Origin: SLJN01 sp964505385
GTDB taxonomy: Bacteria; Bacteroidota; Rhodothermia; Balneolales; Natronogracilivirgulaceae
Direction: 5' to 3'
Length of the DNA stretch: 17,763 nucleotides
NCBI GenBank assembly: GCA_964505385.1
Contig: CAZDIA010000047.1
Span: 1-17,763 of the forward strand
A program made the position numbers and the translations under genes. Of this stretch, positions 13,067 through 17,763 are shown one piece after another (within the stretch, counting starts at the first letter, position 1; every line of letters begins with the position of its first letter). The notes below the pieces were generated by a model. It was not told where the DNA came from, ran no database searches, and saw nothing but the letters and a program-made list of their open reading frames with translations.

Positions 13067-13302
13067 TCATCTTCCTCTTGTGCAAATACCACCTCTTCCC
13101 GGCTCAGGTAATCTGCAGCAAACTTCTGGGCAGCCAAAATATCTTCTGCCTGTAAACGGGGATGCTCTTCAAGAATTTGTTCGTGTGTTAATCCGGCACC
13201 TAACTTGTGTAATATTTGTTCTACAGTAATCCGTGTTCCTCTGATAACCGGCTTACCGTACATAATATCGGGATTTATCTCAATTCTTTGATGCTGTTTC
13301 AT
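13063..13302 (-). CDS. DUF433 antitoxin candidate
   Basis: A 79-residue protein of the DUF433 family with its signature IMYGKPVIRGTRITVEQIL (13-31) followed by a helix-turn-helix-like LGAGLTHEQILEEHPRLQAEDILAAQKFA (34-62). DUF433 proteins are usually the upstream partner of DUF5615 or PIN proteins and are thought to act as DNA-binding antitoxins. The acidic tail (VVFAQEEDE) could contact the toxin. It is the first gene of the minus-strand unit, and its stop overlaps the next start by 4 bases. TACGTTTC, one base off TAnnTTTG, lies upstream on the minus strand near 13345-13352. The 13303-13560 gap behind it has no gene I can support. Confidence 0.85.
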   Translation of the reverse strand: MKQHQRIEINPDIMYGKPVIRGTRITVEQILHKLGAGLTHEQILEEHPRLQAEDILAAQKFAADYLSREEVVFAQEEDE

Positions 13303-13560
13303 ATTGATTCTTTGTCCGTATTATTTCCACTGTTAATTAGTTTAGAAACGTATTACTTCAATAAAGATTGGAGTTATGGAATAAAGGATTCATGGATTAT
13401 CGGGGACTTGGGCATTGATTTTCTGATTCATAGCGAAGGGATTATCACGAAATAATATGTTGATTTAATCCCAATGAGTTTCATTTGACAAATTATTGAT
13501 ATGATGATAATAAGCTGCGTGTAAGTTTAATACTTTGGTGCCCGGTATTTCTACTCCTTC

Positions 13561-14931
13561 TCATGACTTCAAACTCCCTGCCATAGAACTCAACCTTCTT
13601 GCTGCTGTCTGAACGGGATCCCATACCGGGGAAAACGGCGGGGCATATGAGAGATCCGTATACATCAGATCTTCAGCGGTAAAACCTGCTGTGATAGCTG
13701 TTGCAATCGTATCGATTCGTTTGCCGGAACCTTCAAAACCCACTATCTGACCTCCCAGCAGCCGACCGGTAGCCTCATCCGCAAAAAGCTTAACATGAAT
13801 ATCCGCATTTTCCGGATAGTAACCGGATCGGGTCCGGCTTTGAATCAGGGTATGCTTGTAGGATATGCTCTCCTGCTTTAATTCTTTTTCACTCAATCCA
13901 GTGCGGGCGATTTCAAGATCCTGGAATTTGGTTATCGCCGTGCCGACTACGCCCGGAAAATGTAGCTCACCTCCGCTCATATTCGTACCGGCCACCAGCC
14001 CATGCTTATTTGCTACTGTACCCAGAGCAATCCATGTGGGCTTGTTCGTGATCCTGTGTAATGATTCGGCACAATCTCCTGCCGCCCAAATATCCGGTTG
14101 AGAAGTCTCCAGTCTTCCATTTACACGAATAGCACCAGCTACGCCGGTTTCAATTCCTGCCGTTTCAGCTATTTCGGAATTCGGCTTCACGCCCATTCCC
14201 AGAATCACAAGATCGGCATCGAACGTGTGATTTTCGGTATGAACCCCTTTAACGGCACCTTTGTCCGTTTCAAACCGGGTAAGTTTTTCATTCAGATATA
14301 GATTAACTCCTTTTGATGACATATAATCGGCAATGATTTCTGCCATATCGGCATCCATGTTGGCCATGACTTGCGATGCCATGTCAATCATAGTCACGTG
14401 CATACCTCTTGCAAGCAATGCCTCAGCCATCTCAATTCCGATGTAGCCCCCGCCCACAATGATCGCCTTCGCCGGTGAGTTTTGCTCAATATATTTGAAT
14501 ACATCAATTCCGGTTTGAAGCACCGAGAGGCTGAAAACTCCCTGTGCATCAATTCCTTCGATATCCGGCCGGATGGGAGATGCGCCTGTCGCAATCAATA
14601 ATTGATCGTAAGATTCCCAAAATTTCTGGTCTTTCCCCATATCGTGAACATGAACCCGCTTGCTTTCAGGATCAATATCCACCACTTCATGAAGTATTCT
14701 TACATCAATATTCTGCTTCTCTCGGAATACTTCCGGGTTTCGTGCAATCAAATCCTCGGGGGAAGGGATATCACCTGCGATATAATACGGCATTCCGCAA
14801 GCTGCAAAAGAGGTGTGATTCCCCCTTTCAAACACTACTATTTCCCACTCTGGATGCGTGCGTCTGATTTTGGATGCCGTGCTCATTCCGGCCGCATCAC
14901 CTCCGATAACTACAATCTTTGAATGATTCAT
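13561..14931 (-). CDS. CoA-disulfide reductase-like flavoprotein (FAD/NAD(P)-disulfide oxidoreductase)
   Basis: A 456-residue FAD enzyme of the single-cysteine group that includes CoA-disulfide reductase, NADH oxidase and NADH peroxidase. FAD-binding motif GGDAAGMS (10-17), active-site Cys45 in SFAACGMPYY (41-50), ATGASP (114-119), NAD(P)H-binding GGGYIGIEMAE (160-170) and the second FAD motif AAGDCAE near 310. The C-terminal dimerisation domain contains YPENADIHVKLF and YAPPFSPVWDP, the conserved region with the Tyr used by CoA-disulfide reductases. One redox Cys rather than a CxxxxC pair separates it from glutathione and lipoamide reductases. No rhodanese domain is fused. Probable role: keeping CoA thiol reduced or consuming peroxide; substrate cannot be settled from sequence. 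It is 248 bases downstream of meaB on the same strand and likely has its own promoter. Confidence 0.85.
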   Translation of the reverse strand: MNHSKIVVIGGDAAGMSTASKIRRTHPEWEIVVFERGNHTSFAACGMPYYIAGDIPSPEDLIARNPEVFREKQNIDVRILHEVVDIDPESKRVHVHDMGKDQKFWESYDQLLIATGASPIRPDIEGIDAQGVFSLSVLQTGIDVFKYIEQNSPAKAIIVGGGYIGIEMAEALLARGMHVTMIDMASQVMANMDADMAEIIADYMSSKGVNLYLNEKLTRFETDKGAVKGVHTENHTFDADLVILGMGVKPNSEIAETAGIETGVAGAIRVNGRLETSQPDIWAAGDCAESLHRITNKPTWIALGTVANKHGLVAGTNMSGGELHFPGVVGTAITKFQDLEIARTGLSEKELKQESISYKHTLIQSRTRSGYYPENADIHVKLFADEATGRLLGGQIVGFEGSGKRIDTIATAITAGFTAEDLMYTDLSYAPPFSPVWDPVQTAARRLSSMAGSLKS

Positions 14932-14957
14932 AATACTTTCTGAATTAATATTTTCGC

Positions 14958-14973
14958 TGAACCTGCCGGTTCA
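14958..14973 (-). other. Small perfect hairpin in the leader of the flavoprotein gene
   Basis: TGAACC (14958-14963) and GGTTCA (14968-14973) form a 6-bp stem with a 4-base loop, 26 bases upstream of the ATG at 14931. It could be a leader hairpin or a small operator. Confidence 0.3.
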
Positions 14974-15179
14974 TCCTGATTGCTTCATTTGAAATAATTA
15001 CTTACAGATTACACTATTCATGCTGATAAACAAGCCTGAATAATGCAAATTCAGTAACTGAGTTTAGGAGTTGCAGATCAGGTTTTCAAGATTTTCTTTT
15101 TTCTCGTGATAAACCCCTTTCAATGTCAGTCAAGCTGTAGCGGCTGATAATCAGAATATCTCCCTGATCAATAAGGATA

Positions 15180-16172
15180 TTATTTGTCTCTCAAATACCG
15201 CTCGAGCATCATGCGGCTTGCTTGAAGCGGTGTGGCTTCACCGGATTCAAGTTTGTGCTGCAATGTATGGAATAACCTGCCCACCTCCTCATCCTGCCAG
15301 AATTTCTGCAGTAGCGTCTGTTCGGTCAGTTTTTCGAGCCAGGATTGAAGCTGTTGTTTGCGGCGTTCATCAAACCGGCCATCATTTTTTTGTTGTTGGG
15401 TTAACTTTTCCAATTGCTGCCAGATCTCACGGATGCCTTCCCGCTGAAGAGCACTGCACAGCATGATTTCCGCCGGATCATCATGGTCGGAGGCAACCAG
15501 CTTCAAAGCCCGGCGATATTCTCGTCGCGCCGTTTTTGCCAATTCAAGCTGATCGCCCTCGGCTTTGTTGATCACCAGCATATCGGCTACTTCAATAATA
15601 CCCCGCTTGATCCCCTGCAGCTCATCCCCGCCGCCGGGAAGCAGCATCACCAGAAAAAAATCGACCATGTCCGCCACTTCGTACTCCGACTGCCCCACGC
15701 CTACCGTCTCCACGATCACGATATCATAACCGGCCGCTTCGCACAGCAGCATCGATTCGCGTGTTCTGCGGGCAACTCCTCCAAGCGTGCCGCCGGTCGG
15801 TGACGGACGTATAAATGCGGACTTACTATTGGTAAGCTCCTGCATCCGCGTCTTATCCCCCATAATGCTGCCACCGGAGTACGGACTGCTCGGATCCACC
15901 GCAAGCACTGCCACACGATGGCCTTGTTCTGTAAGATCTAAGCCTAACGCTTCAATAAAGGTACTTTTACCCACTCCCGGGACCCCGCTTATCCCGACGC
16001 GCACAGAATTTCCCGAGTGAGGAAGCATGTGCTCTAAAAGCTGCTGTCCGGCATGCTGATCTTCTTCCTTTCGGCTTTCAATCAATGTGATGCCACGTGC
16101 CAGGGCGCGCCGGTTGCCCTGTTTGATACCTTCAGCGATTTCATTTATACGTGCAGCAGTTGGATTCATCAT
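15180..16172 (-). CDS. meaB: Methylmalonyl-CoA mutase-associated GTPase MeaB
   Basis: G3E-family GTPase that loads and protects the adenosylcobalamin cofactor of methylmalonyl-CoA mutase. Counted from the start chosen here (330 residues): P-loop GVPGVGKST (63-71), VDPSSPYSGGS (92-102), switch region with GDKTRM (105-110), ETVGVGQSE (155-163) and base-recognition NKAEGD (202-207). The C-terminal helical part provides the dimer contact. A longer frame exists to 16220 but would overlap the mutase by 44 bases and add a basic stretch absent from the family. ATGATG at 16172-16167 lies 4 bases after the mutase stop and gives MMNPTAARINEIAEGI, the normal N-terminus, so 16172 (or 16169) is preferred. 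Co-transcribed with the upstream mutase gene. The segment 14932-15179 after its stop shows no clear terminator. Confidence 0.95.
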   Translation of the reverse strand: MMNPTAARINEIAEGIKQGNRRALARGITLIESRKEEDQHAGQQLLEHMLPHSGNSVRVGISGVPGVGKSTFIEALGLDLTEQGHRVAVLAVDPSSPYSGGSIMGDKTRMQELTNSKSAFIRPSPTGGTLGGVARRTRESMLLCEAAGYDIVIVETVGVGQSEYEVADMVDFFLVMLLPGGGDELQGIKRGIIEVADMLVINKAEGDQLELAKTARREYRRALKLVASDHDDPAEIMLCSALQREGIREIWQQLEKLTQQQKNDGRFDERRKQQLQSWLEKLTEQTLLQKFWQDEEVGRLFHTLQHKLESGEATPLQASRMMLERYLRDK

Positions 16173-16176
16173 GTAA

Positions 16177-17763
16177 CTATACCGTCTGCGGCCGGTGACC
16201 GATGGCTTTGAGTACTTCACGGGCAGCCTGGGTGATCGGTGTTCCCGGTCCGAATACTGCAGCCACTCCCTGACTGATCAGAAATTCATAATCCTCAGGC
16301 GGGATAACTCCCCCGGCGATTACGGTAATATCAACAGCCCCATGCTTTCTTAGTTCGCCCATTAATTTGGGCACCAGTGTTTTGTGTCCGGCAGCCTGAC
16401 TGGAAACCCCGATCACATGCACATCGTTATCCACCGCCTGGCGGGCGGCCTCATCCGGCGTGGCAAACAGCGGGCCTACATCCACATCAAAACCGAGATC
16501 GGCAAAAGCGGTGGCTACAACTTTGGCACCGCGGTCATGGCCGTCCTGCCCCATCTTGACGACCAGCATCCGCGGCCGGCGCCCTTCATCAGAAGCAAAC
16601 CGCTCCACTTCTTTTTTGATCGACTCGTATTCGTCATCCCCCCGATATATACTGTCGTAAACTCCGGATACACTCTCGGTCGTCGCTTTGTGCCGCCCCC
16701 AGACTTTTTCCATCGCCTCGGATATCTCCCCGACAGTTGCCCGGGCGCGGGCGGCATCCACACAGGCATCCAGCAAGTTGCGGTTGCCTTTTTCCGCCGC
16801 ATCGGTGATCGCCTTCAGCGTTTCGGAAACTCCGGTTTCATCCCGCTCCTCTTTTACACGGGCAAGCCGCTGCTTCTGTTTTTCGAGCACTTTGGTGTTG
16901 TCGATATCGCGGATCTCGATGGGATCTTCATGTTTTACCCGGTATTTGTTCACTCCCACTATGGTGATATCACCTTTATCGATACCGGCCTGTTTACGTG
17001 CGGCAGCTTCTTCAATTCGCAGCTTGGGCATTCCCTTCTCAATCGCTTTGGACATCCCGCCCAGATCGTCCACTTCTTTGATCAGCTTGCGGGCTTCATC
17101 ACCGATTTGCGAGGTCAATGATTCCATAGCATAAGATCCGGCAAACGGGTCCACGGTGGATGGGATATCGGTTTCTTCCTGAAGGATCAGTTGGGTATTG
17201 CGGGCGATGCGGGCAGCCCGCTCGGTAGGCAGGGTAACCGCTTCATCATAGGAATTGGTATGGAGGGATTGCGTGCCACCGAAAACCCCGGCCATCGCTT
17301 CGATTGTAGTACGCACTACATTATTGAGCGGATCCTGGGCAGTGAGGCTCCATCCGGACGTCTGGCAGTGTGTCCGCAGCATCAGGGATTTCGGGTTCTG
17401 CGGATTAAACTCCTCTTTCATCATCTCTGCCCAAAGCGTACGGGCGGCACGCAGTTTGGCGACTTCCTGCAGAAAATTCATCCCGATGGCGAAGAAAAAT
17501 GAAATGCGAGGCGCAAAATTATCCACATCAAGGCCGCGGCCTGCGGCGGTGCGCACGTATTCGAGGCCGTCAGCGAGGGTAAAGGCAAGCTCCTGAGCCG
17601 GCGTGGCACCCGCCTCATGCATGTGATAACCGGAAATGGAGATGGAGTTGAAGCGCGGCATGTGCTTACCGGTGTATTCCATCACATCGGCGACAATCCT
17701 CATGGAAGGTTCCGGCGGATAAATATACGTGTTGCGCACCATAAACTCCTTGAGGATATCATT
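16177..17763 (-). CDS. scpA: Methylmalonyl-CoA mutase large subunit, N-terminus beyond the right edge
   Basis: B12-dependent isomerase converting (R)-methylmalonyl-CoA to succinyl-CoA, the last step by which propionyl-CoA enters the TCA cycle. The frame is open to the edge; the seven codons before the Met at 17742 read NDILKEF, which matches the family, so that Met is internal and roughly the first 190-200 residues lie outside the window. Numbering from that Met: catalytic-barrel segment ISGYHMHEAGA (36-46) with the conserved His40, GGTQSLHTNSYDEAVTLPTE typical of true methylmalonyl-CoA mutase rather than isobutyryl-CoA mutase, and a C-terminal B12 domain (about 389-510) with DGHDRG (His402, lower cobalt ligand), GVSSQAAGHKTL and GGVIPPEDYEFL. 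Stop at 16177, 4 bases before meaB. A small subunit gene, if any, would lie off the right edge. Confidence 0.95.
   Translation of the reverse strand, partial: NDILKEFMVRNTYIYPPEPSMRIVADVMEYTGKHMPRFNSISISGYHMHEAGATPAQELAFTLADGLEYVRTAAGRGLDVDNFAPRISFFFAIGMNFLQEVAKLRAARTLWAEMMKEEFNPQNPKSLMLRTHCQTSGWSLTAQDPLNNVVRTTIEAMAGVFGGTQSLHTNSYDEAVTLPTERAARIARNTQLILQEETDIPSTVDPFAGSYAMESLTSQIGDEARKLIKEVDDLGGMSKAIEKGMPKLRIEEAAARKQAGIDKGDITIVGVNKYRVKHEDPIEIRDIDNTKVLEKQKQRLARVKEERDETGVSETLKAITDAAEKGNRNLLDACVDAARARATVGEISEAMEKVWGRHKATTESVSGVYDSIYRGDDEYESIKKEVERFASDEGRRPRMLVVKMGQDGHDRGAKVVATAFADLGFDVDVGPLFATPDEAARQAVDNDVHVIGVSSQAAGHKTLVPKLMGELRKHGAVDITVIAGGVIPPEDYEFLISQGVAAVFGPGTPITQAAREVLKAIGHRPQTV

Noticed and set aside
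13216..13455. 79-codon plus-strand frame overlapping the start of the DUF433 gene; its end (DSWIIGDLGIDFLIHSEGII) looks protein-like
   Set aside because: It overlaps the well-supported DUF433 gene on the other strand, its first half is a shadow of that gene, and I recognise no family. A small gene remnant after 13340 cannot be excluded.
16384..17121. 245-codon plus-strand frame opposite the mutase gene
   Set aside because: Antisense of the conserved mutase and B12-binding domains; the length follows from codon bias in a G+C-rich gene.

Overview
The window looks like chromosomal DNA from a Bacteroidota or Balneolota type bacterium, probably aerobic and marine or mildly halophilic. The basis is: several start regions carry a -7 element of the Bacteroidota type (TAnnTTTG), most genes lack strong Shine-Dalgarno sequences, the intergenic regions carry short palindromic repeats of a kind common in that group, and the proteins are rich in Asp and Glu. 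The phylum is an inference from style; there is no rRNA or marker gene to settle it.

Layout, left to right. Positions 1-578 hold no gene but several repeats and hairpins, ending in a probable promoter for an NAD-type isocitrate dehydrogenase (579-1601, +). A B3/B4-domain protein (1706-2377, -) and an unrecognised 97-residue protein (2461-2754, +) diverge from an 83-base gap with facing promoter-like elements. A three-PAS protein without an output domain (2783-4048, -) follows; its first PAS is LOV-like but lacks the photoactive cysteine. Then come an acyl-CoA dehydrogenase with a clear terminator (4425-5606, -), a large secreted acidic repeat protein of unknown function (5938-7932, +) and a stand-alone UvrC-N/Cho-like GIY-YIG nuclease (8028-8897, +) whose start codon lies inside a 12-bp inverted repeat. 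Next is a decayed C-terminal fragment of a cytochrome c nitrite reductase gene (about 8987-9299, +), a small SEC-C zinc-finger membrane protein (9332-9568, -) and katG (10048-12243, +) with a hairpin in its leader and a long stem-loop after it.

The minus strand from 13302 down to 12439 carries a DUF433/DUF5615 toxin-antitoxin-like pair with a 4-base overlap, followed by a BrnA/CopG-type antitoxin without its usual BrnT partner. The right end is metabolic and on the minus strand: a CoA-disulfide-reductase-like flavoprotein (13561-14931), the MeaB chaperone GTPase (15180-16172) and methylmalonyl-CoA mutase (16177 to the right edge, N-terminus outside the window).

Functional theme: the acyl-CoA dehydrogenase (nearest to short/branched-chain enzymes), the B12-dependent mutase with MeaB, and isocitrate dehydrogenase fit together as branched-chain amino acid or odd-chain acyl breakdown feeding the TCA cycle through propionyl-CoA and succinyl-CoA. 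KatG and the CoA-disulfide-reductase-like enzyme fit redox protection. These genes are in separate transcription units except mutase-meaB, so the connection is metabolic rather than an operon. The least explained parts are the acidic repeat protein, the Cys-less LOV-like sensor, the DUF433/DUF5615/BrnA island and the structured non-coding elements.
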